Part shown: positions 18,831-27,529 of the stretch, piece by piece
How positions within the stretch are numbered: position 1 is the first letter of the stretch
How the letters are laid out: each line of letters opens with the position of its first letter
DNA from: Achromobacter pestifer
Lineage (GTDB): Bacteria > Pseudomonadota > Gammaproteobacteria > Burkholderiales > Burkholderiaceae_B
Length of the DNA stretch: 64,000 nucleotides
Assembly: GCF_013267355.1 (NCBI RefSeq)
Contig: NZ_CP053984.1
Coordinates: forward strand, 27,398-91,397
Reading direction: 5' to 3'
Translations under genes and position numbers: made by a program
Notes under the pieces: generated by a model
Databases searched by the model: none
The model's input: the letters and a program-made list of their open reading frames with translations, nothing else
What the model was told of the DNA's origin: nothing

Positions 18831-19598
18831 TCATTCTTTTGAATGAAGGAGGTCGGCTATTTCCTGTGCAATTTCGTCGATTGTGTGTGTGGCAGTGCTG
18901 CGAGCTACCTTGTCGGCGAGAGAGGGGCTGAAATCAACCACTTGTTGTTTTGTTATGTTGTGCCAAATTGGAAGAAGCACCTGTTCGCCCGATACGGTTC
19001 TTGTAACGATTCCGTCTAGTTCATAATTAGTCCAACCTTTTTTTATGAAAGACGGTGAAAGAACGACAAGCCCAACTCTACTGTTGACAAGTCCCTTATC
19101 AATTTTTTGACGCAAACTGTCTCCGATTTTTAGCGTCATTTCATCGAACCAAACATTTAACCCGTGTTGGATCAAAGCGTTTGCTAACGGGCGCACGAAC
19201 TCATCTTTATCTTCGGAAGCATGGGAAATGAATACATCATGCGTTTGACCTCCTGATTCTGCTGGGGTTGGTATATGTTCGCGAACCAGGCTTGGAATTT
19301 CTGAAAGAGGCCTTTCCTGTATCTCAGGCAAAGCGCCAGGCAGAACTCGAACCGAGGCATTTGTGCTGCCTTGCAGTCCTTGCATGTCAACGACGACATA
19401 CCAATGGCCTGAGCTATTTATTTGAAGCCGAACAGGAGAGCGTTTCGCGAGTCCACCAATAAATCTGTGATTTTTCCCATTTCTGTAGTTGGAAAATTCA
19501 GAGCTTGTCATTAGGCGCACATTAGCGCCTTTTGTTAAAGTAATCTCTACAATTTCGCCGCGTTTGCGATTTCCCAAATCGTACTTAAGAAAATTCAA
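18831..19598 (-). CDS. DUF1883-TIR domain protein (putative immune or signalling NADase)
   Basis: This 255-residue protein has two parts. Residues 1-88 match DUF1883 (NFLKYDL, ANVRLM, FIGGLAKRSPVRL, GHWYVVVDMQG). Residues 119-254 form a TIR domain: HDVFISHASEDKDEF, the BB-loop GLNVWFDEMTLKIGD, and SPSFIKKGWTNYELDGI with the WxxxE glutamate at about position 193. TIR domains of this type often cleave NAD and act in anti-phage defence; that activity here is inferred. The start is TTG with AGGAG seven bases upstream, needed for the complete DUF1883 fold. It is markedly more AT-rich than its neighbours and lies 40 bases after the SRAP gene. Confidence 0.87.
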   Translation of the reverse strand: MNFLKYDLGNRKRGEIVEITLTKGANVRLMTSSEFSNYRNGKNHRFIGGLAKRSPVRLQINSSGHWYVVVDMQGLQGSTNASVRVLPGALPEIQERPLSEIPSLVREHIPTPAESGGQTHDVFISHASEDKDEFVRPLANALIQHGLNVWFDEMTLKIGDSLRQKIDKGLVNSRVGLVVLSPSFIKKGWTNYELDGIVTRTVSGEQVLLPIWHNITKQQVVDFSPSLADKVARSTATHTIDEIAQEIADLLHSKE

Positions 19599-19638
19599 TG
19601 GCTGCTCCTGTATTAATCCGTTATGAATTATGCTGGGA

Positions 19639-20319
19639 CTATGTTTTTAAGGAATCTGGACTAGTAGGCCCGGCATCGAACAACTCGACGGGGGCGAGCT
19701 GCAGCAACCGACTTGCTTCCTCCACGGTTCCCGCCAACCAAGTGTCCACATCGCCCGCTTCAATCGGAATTACGCTGCGCTTGTCCTGTGCGTCCGCAGG
19801 TGCTTTCGGGTCGGGCTTGTGCATGCGCTTCATAAGCGGGTGCGTATCCGCGTTGATGGTCAACATCGTGTAGCTCTCATGCGTCTCGCCTGTAGCCTTG
19901 TCCGTCCAGACGTTCCATAGCCCTGCAAGACTCCATGGCGCACCATCGACCCGTTTGAACCGCCACCAGACATTGCGCCCGGTTTCCCAATTGGGTTCAT
20001 CGAAGTCGCTGGCGGGGATGATGCAGCGCTGGCCCCGAGCCCAAGGGTGCTTGTAGCTGGCCTTGTCTGCCAGTTCCTCGCTGCGCGCATTGTTCGTCGG
20101 GTACTTGAGCTTGGGTTCCTTTGCGAACCAGGGGATCAGTCCCCATTGCCCGGCTACCAGCTCGCGCTCGTAGCTCGCCGACTCTCGCGCCCGGCGAATG
20201 AACGGGCCTGTTCCGCGTGGGAAAAGAACCTCATCCCACCAGCGCATCGGATTGGGCCTGCCGACCGCCCACTCACGTTCTATGTCCAGCAGGGCAGGGG
20301 GTGTGTAGCGGTTGCACAT
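19639..20319 (-). CDS. SRAP (YedK/HMCES-like) abasic-site-binding protein
   Basis: This 226-residue protein begins MCNRY, where Cys2 would be exposed after Met removal and crosslink to abasic sites in single-stranded DNA. Other SRAP active-site elements are present: NNARSE, CIIPASDFDE and a His in the RMHKP segment of the long-loop subtype. Members protect abasic sites or may process DNA-protein crosslinks. It precedes the TIR gene on the same strand with a 40-base gap, so the two may be co-transcribed. Plasmids and phages often carry SRAP genes. Confidence 0.9.
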   Translation of the reverse strand: MCNRYTPPALLDIEREWAVGRPNPMRWWDEVLFPRGTGPFIRRARESASYERELVAGQWGLIPWFAKEPKLKYPTNNARSEELADKASYKHPWARGQRCIIPASDFDEPNWETGRNVWWRFKRVDGAPWSLAGLWNVWTDKATGETHESYTMLTINADTHPLMKRMHKPDPKAPADAQDKRSVIPIEAGDVDTWLAGTVEEASRLLQLAPVELFDAGPTSPDSLKT

Positions 20320-20417
20320 GGCTGATTTTCGCGCCCGCGAAATGGGCAGGCAAGTCCATTGGGATTGAGGTGGTGGGGTAGCGAAGGGTGCCTGTAATTT
20401 ATACTGTGCAAATGTAA

Positions 20418-21501
20418 GGGGTATCTATTTAGCTCCAGCAGCGCCAGAATAGCTGGATGGAAACCCAGATGCTAACGCCGACTCCCGGGCAGGACTACCC
20501 TCGCACCTGGAACGAATTTCTTGACTGGTTTGCCACCGAAGAGGCCTGCCAGACGTTCCTGGAGAAGCTGCGCTGGCCCCAAGGCTTCGTCTGCCCGCGT
20601 TGCGGCAACGCTGGTGATGTGTACCGCGCCAGCCGGACCCGCCTGATGTGCCGGGCATGCCAGTACCAGGGCACGGTGACCTCTGGGACCATCTTTGACA
20701 AGACGCGCACACCGCTGCGTGTATGGCTGGCTGCGGCGTGGTACCTGACCAATCAGAAGCAAGGCGTGAGCGCCCTGGGGCTGCAGCGCGTATTGGGTTT
20801 GGGGAGCTACCAGACCGCCTGGACGATGCTGCACCGGTTTCGACGCGCCATGGTTCGTCCGGGCCGGGACAAGCTCAAGGGGCTTGTCGAGGTGGATGAA
20901 ACGTACCTGTCCATTACGGATCGCAAGAATCCCGCTACCTCTGCAGGGCGCAAGAGCAGCACCACCAAAGTGTTGATGGTCATGGCGGTGGAGATCATGG
21001 AACCCAAGGGGTTTGGGCGCATCCGGTTGCGCCGCATTGACCGAGACTCCGCCACCCATGTCATCCCCTTCGTGCAGGAAGTGGTCGAGCCCGGAGCCCA
21101 GGTCCGCACGGATGGTTCGGCGGCATACCGCGCTCTGGGAGAGCTGGGTTACACCCACCAGCGCACCGTCATGCTCGGCTCAGGCGTACCTGCCCATGTC
21201 TCCATGGCGGGAGTGCACCGGGTCGCCTCGTTGGTACAGCGCTGGGTGCTGGGAACGCACCACGGTTCTGTGCAACCCGAACACCTGGACGCCTATCTCG
21301 ATGAATTCGTGTTCCGTTTCAACCGGCGCACATCCAGCTCACGCGGGATGCTGTTTTAACGCTTGCTGCAGCAAGCGGTGGTGACGCCGCCAGTGATGTA
21401 TGGGGATGTCGTGAGCAAGAACACCGGGGAGAGGCAATCGGATACCATTGCTGGATGAAATCACAGTGTCAATGGGGCTGATGGAGCTAAGCGGATACCC
21501 C
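20418..21501 (+). mobile_element. IS1595-family insertion sequence
   Basis: Imperfect terminal repeats are visible: GGGGTATCTATTTAGCTCC at the left and, on the opposite strand, GGGGTATCCGCTTAGCTCC at the right. The single gene is an ISXO2-type transposase. The adjacent 8-base flanks (AAATGTAA and TTGCAGGC) do not match, so no target duplication is evident. It separates the SRAP-TIR pair from the phenol/meta-cleavage island. Confidence 0.85.
20457..21359 (+). CDS. tnpA: IS1595-family transposase, shortened by a nonsense codon
   Basis: This 300-residue transposase has an N-terminal zinc ribbon (CPRCGN...CRACQ) and an ISXO2-type core (VEVDETYL, VRTDGSAAY, HVSMAGVHRVASL). The frame ends at TAA in GGATGCTGTTTTAACGC. 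Beyond it the same frame stays open for 32 more codons (RLLQQAVVTPPVMYGDVVSK...), giving the FYRLLQQA-type tail expected in the family if that codon were TAC. A single base change has therefore probably removed the C-terminal tail. Whether it retains activity is unknown. Confidence 0.83.
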   Translation: METQMLTPTPGQDYPRTWNEFLDWFATEEACQTFLEKLRWPQGFVCPRCGNAGDVYRASRTRLMCRACQYQGTVTSGTIFDKTRTPLRVWLAAAWYLTNQKQGVSALGLQRVLGLGSYQTAWTMLHRFRRAMVRPGRDKLKGLVEVDETYLSITDRKNPATSAGRKSSTTKVLMVMAVEIMEPKGFGRIRLRRIDRDSATHVIPFVQEVVEPGAQVRTDGSAAYRALGELGYTHQRTVMLGSGVPAHVSMAGVHRVASLVQRWVLGTHHGSVQPEHLDAYLDEFVFRFNRRTSSSRGMLF

Positions 21502-21765
21502 TTGCAGGCATACAGTTGCTTGAGGAAGGGCTTGCGCGGTCGGCTCGGCGCCGACCCGTGGCAGCGCTTCATTTGATCGCGGCCGAAGTCCGCACAAGGC
21601 TGGTGGCTGTCACTCGACCTCTCTGCAGGCCATCGTAGAGGCGCCTCCACCGGCCGCTCACTGGTCAAGGTGTCACGCGACCGCTCACGCTGCACTGGCG
21701 TCTTTGATGGAGCCGTTCGTTGACCGGGTTGATGTGCAGGCGATCCGCACCTATCAAGTGTCGTT
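21502..21765. other. spacer with no recognised gene
   Basis: This stretch lies between the IS1595 end and the convergent meta-pathway hydratase gene. I recognise no gene, terminator or repeat in it. Short open frames give no recognisable protein. Confidence 0.4.
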
Positions 21766-22560
21766 TCACAGACGCCGCACAGTCACATCTACCGACCAAG
21801 CGTCCCCAAACGAAAACACTCCCGTCAACCTCCCCCCCACCTCCAGCTCACAAGCCTTTGTCAGCCCACCCGTGATCACCAGATCACCCGCCTCCAGCCG
21901 CTGACCAAACGCGGCCAGCTCCCGCGCCAGCCGCGCCACCGCGTCCAGCGGGTGGCCGTCGGCATCGGCGCCCACGCCCTGTCCCAGCGTGTGGTGGCTG
22001 CCGTCGTGCAGGCGCACCGCCACGGTGCCCGCCGCCATCAGGTCGGTCACCGGCAGGCGTGGCCCGACGACGACCTGGCCGGCGGACGAGTTGTCGGCGG
22101 TGTTCTGTTCGAGGTTGAAGCGGTAGCCTGTCCAGGTGGAGTGCACGACTTCGAGGCAGGCGTAGGCGCCCTCCACGGCGGCGACCACGGTGTGGCGGTC
22201 GACGGGCGCGTGCCGCGCGTCGAGGGCGGTTTGGAGGCGCAGCCCGATCTCGGGTTCGACCCGCGGCTGCACCAGGCGCTCGTGCACCGCGTCGCCCGAG
22301 TTCAGCAGCATCCGGTCGGTCAGCGGCCCGATGTTGGGCCGGGCTATGCCCATCTGGCGGCGCATCACTTCCGACGTGTAACCCAGCTTCCACCCGACCA
22401 CGCGCTCGCCGGCGGCCAGGCGCAGGCCGAGCAGCGCGCGCTGGATGGCGTAGGCGGTGGCGAGGTCGGGCGTGCCGATGGTGGCTGCGGCGTCCAGTGT
22501 CCGACCGGCCTGGCGGGCGGCCCAGATCGCTTCGGCGAGTTGGTTGGGCGTCTGGGTCAT
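21766..22560 (-). CDS. 2-keto-4-pentenoate hydratase-like enzyme (FAH superfamily)
   Basis: This 264-residue protein belongs to the MhpD/DmpE/DmpH hydratase-decarboxylase group. Group motifs are GERVVGWKLGYTSEVMRRQM, VEPEIGLRL, ACLEVVHSTWTGYRF, NTADNSSAGQVVVG and GDLVITGGLTKA. It is the third member of this group in the cluster after DmpE and DmpH and the most divergent. Its substrate may be a related 2-oxo-dienoate or a hydroxylated, dicarboxylic or chlorinated variant; the sequence does not decide. It is the last gene of the long minus-strand operon, 42 bases after the amidase gene. Confidence 0.8.
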   Translation of the reverse strand: MTQTPNQLAEAIWAARQAGRTLDAAATIGTPDLATAYAIQRALLGLRLAAGERVVGWKLGYTSEVMRRQMGIARPNIGPLTDRMLLNSGDAVHERLVQPRVEPEIGLRLQTALDARHAPVDRHTVVAAVEGAYACLEVVHSTWTGYRFNLEQNTADNSSAGQVVVGPRLPVTDLMAAGTVAVRLHDGSHHTLGQGVGADADGHPLDAVARLARELAAFGQRLEAGDLVITGGLTKACELEVGGRLTGVFSFGDAWSVDVTVRRL

Positions 22561-22602
22561 GGGGGGGCTCCGCCTGGAAAGGTTGAGGGTGGGGCGCGCC
22601 GG

Positions 22603-23991
22603 CTATGGCAGGTCGGGCGCGCCCAGCAGCGCGTGGCCCTGGCCGATGAGGGCCTCGATGCCGAGCGCGATGCCGATCAGCCGCGCTTCGGCGCGCGGCG
22701 GCCCCATCAGCTGCAGGCCCACCGGCATCCGGTTGGCGTCGAGGCCCACGGGCATCGTCAGCGCGCACCAGCCGAACAGGTTGCTGATGGCGGTGTTGCG
22801 CATGGCCTTCATGTTGGCCGGCGCGTAGGTCTCCACCGTGCCGATGTCGGCCAGCCGCGGCGGCGAGGCGGGCACGGTGGGCGTGAGCAGGACGTCGACG
22901 TCGTCGAACAACCGGGCCGCGCCCGCGCCGCAGCGCTGCAGCACGGCCTTGCGCCGCAGGTACTCGACGGAAGACACCTGCTCGGCCCAGCGCACGCGGT
23001 CGCGCACCACCGGGTCCAGCCGCTCCACCTTGTGCGGGAAGTGCTGGTCGAGGTAGGCCGCGAGTTCGGACGCTGCGAGGCCGCCGCGGCGGAAGATGTC
23101 GAAGGCTTCCTCGCAGTGCGGCAGCGGGAACCGGACCACCTGCGCGCCGGCCTGGGCGAGGCGCTGAACGGCCGCTTCCACGGCGGCGGCGATGCTCGGG
23201 TCGATGTCGTCCCAGAAGTGGTTGGTCGGCACGCCGACGCGCAGTCCTTGCACGCGCACCGGGGCAGGCGCGGGCAGGCCCTGGCTCTCTGTGTCGAGGG
23301 CGGCGAACGCGTAGGCCAGGTCTTCCACCGTGCGGGTGAGCACGCCCGCGGTGTCGAGCGAGGACGACAGGGGCACGATGCCTTCGACCGGCCAGCGCCC
23401 CACGGTGGTCTTCAGGCCCACCTGTCCGGTCATGGACGCGGGCACGCGCACCGAACCGGCGGTGTCGGTGCCCAGCGCCAGCAGGGCGCTGCCCTGCACC
23501 AGCGAGACGCCCGCGCCCGCGCTGGACCCGCCTGGCACGCGGTGCTCGTGGGGTGACCTGGGGTTCCGGGGCGTGCCCCAGTGGGCGTTGACGCCAAGAC
23601 CCCCGAACGCGAACTCGACCGTGTGCGTCTTGCCGACCACGATGCCCAGTTGCCGCTGCAGCCGCGCGACCAGCGGGCCGGCCGCCTGCCAGGCTTCGGG
23701 CAGGGCCTCGTCGCTGCCCGCAAACACCGGCAGGCCGGGCACGCCGTACAGGTCCTTCACCGACACCGGCAAGCCCATCAGCGGGCCCAGGTCCTGGCCC
23801 TGGTCCAGCAGGGTGTCGACCGCAGCGGCGGCGCTGCGGGCGCGCGCGCCGTCCCAGGTCTTGTAGGCGTTGAGCCGGGGTTCCATGCGCGCGTGGTGTT
23901 GCGCGCAGGTGTCGATCAGGGCCACCGCCGTCAGTTCGCGGCGGCGCAGGCGGGCGGCGTGCTCGGCCAGCGACAGGTGGGCAGCGTTCAA
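22603..23991 (-). CDS. amidase signature family enzyme
   Basis: This 462-residue protein carries the Ser-cisSer-Lys amidase core: the lysine in GLPVSVKDLYGVPG, the glycine/serine-rich VPGGSSAGAGVSL and the nucleophile segment GTDTAGSVRVPAS. Such enzymes hydrolyse amides in the cytoplasm; no signal peptide is seen. A role in removing acyl groups from anilides or in cleaving an amide intermediate would fit the setting, but the substrate cannot be told from sequence. It lies inside the meta-cleavage operon, downstream of the tautomerase and a dehydrogenase remnant. Confidence 0.85.
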   Translation of the reverse strand: MNAAHLSLAEHAARLRRRELTAVALIDTCAQHHARMEPRLNAYKTWDGARARSAAAAVDTLLDQGQDLGPLMGLPVSVKDLYGVPGLPVFAGSDEALPEAWQAAGPLVARLQRQLGIVVGKTHTVEFAFGGLGVNAHWGTPRNPRSPHEHRVPGGSSAGAGVSLVQGSALLALGTDTAGSVRVPASMTGQVGLKTTVGRWPVEGIVPLSSSLDTAGVLTRTVEDLAYAFAALDTESQGLPAPAPVRVQGLRVGVPTNHFWDDIDPSIAAAVEAAVQRLAQAGAQVVRFPLPHCEEAFDIFRRGGLAASELAAYLDQHFPHKVERLDPVVRDRVRWAEQVSSVEYLRRKAVLQRCGAGAARLFDDVDVLLTPTVPASPPRLADIGTVETYAPANMKAMRNTAISNLFGWCALTMPVGLDANRMPVGLQLMGPPRAEARLIGIALGIEALIGQGHALLGAPDLP

Positions 23992-24011
23992 GGGCCTTCT
24001 CCTCGGGGTGT

Positions 24012-24310
24012 GGTGAACAGGGTGTGTCCCATTGTCACCACCCGGCCGCCAAGTCCGCGGCGATCTCTTCTGGTGTGCCCAGGCGGTTCATCGGCGTGTC
24101 GCGCAGCAACTGGGTGTAGATGGCTTTCATCCAGCCGGTCTCGGCCTCGCTCAGCGGCTGCGGGTTGCGCGGCACGATGCGCTGGCCGTTGTCGATGGCA
24201 CCGGGCGAGACGCACCCAGATGGTGCCGCCCACGTTGTGCACCGACGCGTCGACGCGGCCATGGGCCTGCAGGGCCGCCTGCACCACGCGCCCCTGGTAG
24301 CGCTGGGCGG
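24012..24310 (-). pseudogene. short-chain dehydrogenase remnant with internal deletion
   Basis: Two frames each encode part of an SDR resembling cis-diol dehydrogenases of the BenD/XylL type. The first reads VQAALQAHGRVDASVHNVGG then TIW. The second continues PGAIDNGQRIVPRNPQPLSE and ends MNRLGTPEEIAADLAAGW. The join near 24217 removes the catalytic YxxxK region and shifts the frame. Both the nucleotide-binding N terminus and the final strand are also missing. It is a dead relic between dmpI and the amidase gene. Confidence 0.72.
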
Positions 24311-24325
24311 CGATTCCGGTCCTGG

Positions 24326-24517
24326 TCAGCGGCCGAGGTCTTTGGCGCTGACGCCCGCGATGCCCCAGTTCTCCTTGGGCATTTCGTGGATCCAGACGCG
24401 GATGGTTTCCTTCTTCGCGTCGATGGCCTCGTGCAGCGCCTGGGTGACCTTCTCGATCACGGCCTTCTTCTGCTCGGGCGTGCGGCCTTCGAGTATGTAG
24501 ATCTGTGCGAACGGCAT
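24326..24517 (-). CDS. dmpI: 4-oxalocrotonate tautomerase
   Basis: This 63-residue protein begins MPFAQIYILEGRTPEQKKAV; after Met removal Pro1 is the catalytic base. Arg residues in the ETIRVWIHEMPKENWGIAG segment match the active-site arginines of the family. It converts the enol and keto forms of 4-oxalocrotonate in the dehydrogenase branch of meta cleavage. The family usually has 62 residues. A longer open frame extends upstream but is the complement of neighbouring genes. It lies 17 bases after the Bug-type gene and has AGGAGACC before the start. Confidence 0.93.
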   Translation of the reverse strand: MPFAQIYILEGRTPEQKKAVIEKVTQALHEAIDAKKETIRVWIHEMPKENWGIAGVSAKDLGR

Positions 24518-24534
24518 GGTGGTGGTCTCCTGGG

Positions 24535-25512
24535 TCAGTTGGCTTTGATGTCCAGCTTGCGGATCAGGGCACCCCAGCGGTTGTTCTCGGCCTTGATGAA
24601 GGCGTCGAACTCCTGGGGCGTGGTGACGCGCAGGTTGCCGGAGATGTTGTCGAACGCGGCCTGGGCCTCGGCGGTCTTGGCGCCTTTGGCCCAGGCGTCG
24701 TGCAGCTTCTGCACGACGGCGGCCGGGGTGGCGGCGGGGGCGACCAGGCCGAACCAGGTCTCCACCGCGAAGCCGGGGTAACCGGACTCGGCCACGGTCG
24801 GTACGTCCGGCAGGGCCTTGGCGCGCGTGGGCGAGGTGACGGCCAGCGCCTTGAGCTTGCCGCTGCGGATGTGCTGCAAGGTGGTGGCCAGCGAGCTTTC
24901 CATGCTCATGATCACCGTGCCCGAGAGCAGGTCCGGCACGATCTGGCTCGACCCCTTGTAGGGGATGTTGGTGAGTTCGATGCCGGCCACCGACTGCAGC
25001 AGCTCGGCCGCCAGGTGGTTGCTGGTGCCGATGCCGGACGTGGCGTAGCCGAGCTTGCCCGGGTTGGCCTTGGCGTAGGCCACCAGACCCTTGAGGTCGG
25101 CGAACGGTGCGCTCGGGTGCACGACGATCACGCAGGGCGTGGTGCCCACCAGCGAGATCGGGGCGAAGTCCTTTTCCACCTGGAACGGCAGCTTGTCGTA
25201 GAGGTAGGGCGCGATGGCCAGGCTGCTGATGGCCGACAGCCCGATGGTGTAGCCGTCCGGTGCGGCCTTGGCCACCGCGTCGGTGCCGATGTTGCCGCCG
25301 GCGCCGGCCTTGTTCTCGACCACGAAGGACTGGCCCAGCGCGTCGCCCATGGCCTTGGCGGCGGTGCGGCCCATGATGTCGGTGGGTCCACCCGGTGGGA
25401 AGGGCACGATGAGCTTGACGGGACGGGCGGGGTAGGCGTCCTGCGACCAACCAGCGGCGGGTGCCAGGGCCAGGCCGGCCCCCACGGAGGCGATGAAATC
25501 TCTGCGTTGCAT
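24535..25512 (-). CDS. Bug-type (tripartite tricarboxylate transporter) substrate-binding protein
   Basis: This 325-residue protein has a Tat/Sec-like signal region (MQRRDFIASVGAGLALAPAAG) followed by the Bug fold: YPARPVKLIVPFPPGG, VVENKAGAGGNIGTDAVAKA, PDGYTIG and YKGSSQIVPDLLSG. Bug receptors bind carboxylates and other small organics in the periplasm. No TctA/TctB membrane genes accompany it here, so it may serve a chromosomal transporter or signal. The genus Bordetella and Comamonadaceae have many such orphan receptors. It sits between dmpG and dmpI in the operon. Confidence 0.9.
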   Translation of the reverse strand: MQRRDFIASVGAGLALAPAAGWSQDAYPARPVKLIVPFPPGGPTDIMGRTAAKAMGDALGQSFVVENKAGAGGNIGTDAVAKAAPDGYTIGLSAISSLAIAPYLYDKLPFQVEKDFAPISLVGTTPCVIVVHPSAPFADLKGLVAYAKANPGKLGYATSGIGTSNHLAAELLQSVAGIELTNIPYKGSSQIVPDLLSGTVIMSMESSLATTLQHIRSGKLKALAVTSPTRAKALPDVPTVAESGYPGFAVETWFGLVAPAATPAAVVQKLHDAWAKGAKTAEAQAAFDNISGNLRVTTPQEFDAFIKAENNRWGALIRKLDIKAN

Positions 25513-25524
25513 AGGGTGCGTTCC

Positions 25525-26565
25525 TCAGGCCGCTTTTTTCTGCTCGCGCGCATCTCGCGCGCGAGCCATGGTCATGGCCGTGTCTTCGATCATGTCTTCC
25601 TGGCCACCGACCATCTTCTTGCGGCCCAGTTCGACCAGGATGTCGCGCGCCGACAGGCCGTACTTGACGGCGGCGCGTTTGGCGAACAGCAGGAAGCTGC
25701 CGTACACGCCGGCGTAGCCCAGCGTGAGCGCGTCGCGGTCGATGCGGATCGGGAAGTCCATGATGGGCGTGACCAGGTCTTCGGCCACGTCCTGGATCTT
25801 CCAGACGTCCACACCGGTCTGCACGTCCATGCGGTCGAGCACGGCGACCAGCACTTCCATCGGCGTGTTGCCTGCGCCCGCGCCCAGGCCGGCGGCGGCA
25901 GCGTCGATGCGGGTGGCGCCACATTCAATGGCGGCGACCGAGTTGGCCACGCCCATGGCCAGGTTGTGGTGGCCGTGGAAGCCCAGCTCGGTCTCGGGCT
26001 TGAGCGCGTCGCGCACGGCCTGCAGGCGGGCCTTCACGTCGGCGGGCAGCATGTAGCCGGCCGAGTCGGTGATGTAGATGCAGTTGGCGCCATAGCCCTC
26101 CATCAGCTTGGCCTGTTTCACCAGGCCTTCGGGGCTGTTCATGTGGGCCATCATCAGGAAGCCCACGGTGTCCATGTCGAGCTTTCGGGCGAAGGTGATG
26201 TGCTGCTCGCTCACGTCGGCTTCGGTGCAGTGCGTGGCCACGCGGATGGTGTGCACGCCCAGGCCGTGCGCCATCTTCAGGTGGTCGACGGTGCCGATGC
26301 CGGGCAGCAGCAGGGCCGAGACCTTGGCCTGCTTCATCAGCGGGATCACGGTGCCCAGGTACTCCTCGTCGGAGTGGGCCGGGAAGCCGTAGTTGACGCT
26401 GGAGCCGCCCAGGCCGTCGCCGTGGGTGACCTCGATCAGCGGCACACCGGCGGCGTCGAGGCCGCAGGCGATGCTCTTCATCTGTTCGAGCGTCATCAGG
26501 TGGCGCTTGGGGTGCATCCCGTCGCGCAGGGTCATGTCGTGCAGGGTGATTTTTTGCTGGCTCAT
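25525..26565 (-). CDS. dmpG: 4-hydroxy-2-oxovalerate aldolase
   Basis: This 346-residue protein is the DmpG aldolase, a HMG-CoA lyase-like TIM barrel. Motifs include [17 protein letters not shown] (metal-binding Asp and catalytic Arg), [17 protein letters not shown] (metal-binding HxH) and a C-terminal communication domain. It splits 4-hydroxy-2-oxovalerate into pyruvate and acetaldehyde. In relatives it forms a channelled complex with DmpF, whose gene lies immediately upstream with a 13-base gap. Confidence 0.95.
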   Translation of the reverse strand: MSQQKITLHDMTLRDGMHPKRHLMTLEQMKSIACGLDAAGVPLIEVTHGDGLGGSSVNYGFPAHSDEEYLGTVIPLMKQAKVSALLLPGIGTVDHLKMAHGLGVHTIRVATHCTEADVSEQHITFARKLDMDTVGFLMMAHMNSPEGLVKQAKLMEGYGANCIYITDSAGYMLPADVKARLQAVRDALKPETELGFHGHHNLAMGVANSVAAIECGATRIDAAAAGLGAGAGNTPMEVLVAVLDRMDVQTGVDVWKIQDVAEDLVTPIMDFPIRIDRDALTLGYAGVYGSFLLFAKRAAVKYGLSARDILVELGRKKMVGGQEDMIEDTAMTMARARDAREQKKAA

Positions 26566-26578
26566 TGGGTGCTCCGGA

Positions 26579-27493
26579 TCAGGCGGCGACGGGTTCGAGC
26601 ACGAGCTCGCCCTTCAGGATTTCTTCGGCAAACATCTCGGCGGTGCGCGCGGCGGCGGCGGTCATGATGTCCAGGTTGCCGGCGTACTTGGGCAGGTAGT
26701 CGCCCAGGCCCTCGACCTCCATGAAGACCGAGACGCGGTTGCCGTCGAAGACGGGGCCGTTGACCAGCTTGTAGCCCGGCACGTACTTCTGCACTTCCTT
26801 GATCATGTCGTGCACCGACTTCGTGATCGCGGCCTCGTCGGGCGTGCCTTCGACCAGGCAGTGCACCGTGTCGCGCATGATCAGCGGCGGCTCGGCCGGG
26901 TTGATCACGATGATGGCCTTGCCCTTCTTGGCGCCGCCCACCTTCTCGACCGCGCCGGCCGTGGTGCGGGTGAACTCGTCGATGTTCTTGCGCGTGCCGG
27001 GACCGACCGATTTGCTGGACACGGTGGCGACGATCTCGCCGTAGCTCACCGGCTGCACGCGGCTGACCGCGTAGACCATGGGGATGGTGGCCTGGCCGCC
27101 GCAGGTGACCATGTTCACATTCATCTCGCGCTGGCCGACGTGCTGCTTGAGGTTGACCGGCGGCACGCAGTAGGGGCCGATGGCGGCGGGCGTGAGGTCG
27201 ATCATCATCGCGCCCTGCTCATTGACCTTGCGCGAGTTCTCGGCGTGCACGTAGGCGCTGGTGGCGTCGAACACGATCTGCACACCGTCGGCCTTCATGT
27301 GCGGGATCAGGCCGTCCACACCCTCGGCGGTGGTCTTGATGCCCATCTCCTTGGCGCGCTTGAGACCGTCGGAGTTGGGATCGATGCCCACCATCCACAC
27401 GGGTTCGAGCAAGGGGCTGCGCTGCAGCTTGGCCAGCAGGTCGGTGCCGATGTTGCCGGGCCCGATCAGGGCGCACTTGATTTTTTTGGTCAT
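26579..27493 (-). CDS. dmpF: acetaldehyde dehydrogenase (acylating)
   Basis: This 304-residue protein has an N-terminal NAD-binding Rossmann motif ([17 protein letters not shown]) and the catalytic cysteine in [14 protein letters not shown]. It oxidises acetaldehyde to acetyl-CoA using CoA and NAD, receiving the toxic aldehyde from DmpG by channelling. It is preceded on the minus strand by a 260-base gap holding remnants, and followed closely by dmpG. Confidence 0.95.
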   Translation of the reverse strand: MTKKIKCALIGPGNIGTDLLAKLQRSPLLEPVWMVGIDPNSDGLKRAKEMGIKTTAEGVDGLIPHMKADGVQIVFDATSAYVHAENSRKVNEQGAMMIDLTPAAIGPYCVPPVNLKQHVGQREMNVNMVTCGGQATIPMVYAVSRVQPVSYGEIVATVSSKSVGPGTRKNIDEFTRTTAGAVEKVGGAKKGKAIIVINPAEPPLIMRDTVHCLVEGTPDEAAITKSVHDMIKEVQKYVPGYKLVNGPVFDGNRVSVFMEVEGLGDYLPKYAGNLDIMTAAAARTAEMFAEEILKGELVLEPVAA

Positions 27494-27529
27494 GGGTTGA
27501 CTCCTGGGGGAAGAAGAAAAAAGGTTCAG

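Noticed and set aside
24326..25924. Open frame of 532 codons ending in the tautomerase
   Set aside because: Only the last 63 codons, after the ATG with AGGAGACC upstream, encode the tautomerase; the rest is an out-of-frame reading of dmpG and the Bug gene.
24505..26667. Plus-strand open frame of 720 codons opposite the Bug receptor and dmpG
   Set aside because: It is antisense to two genes with clear family motifs and shows only composition-driven residues.
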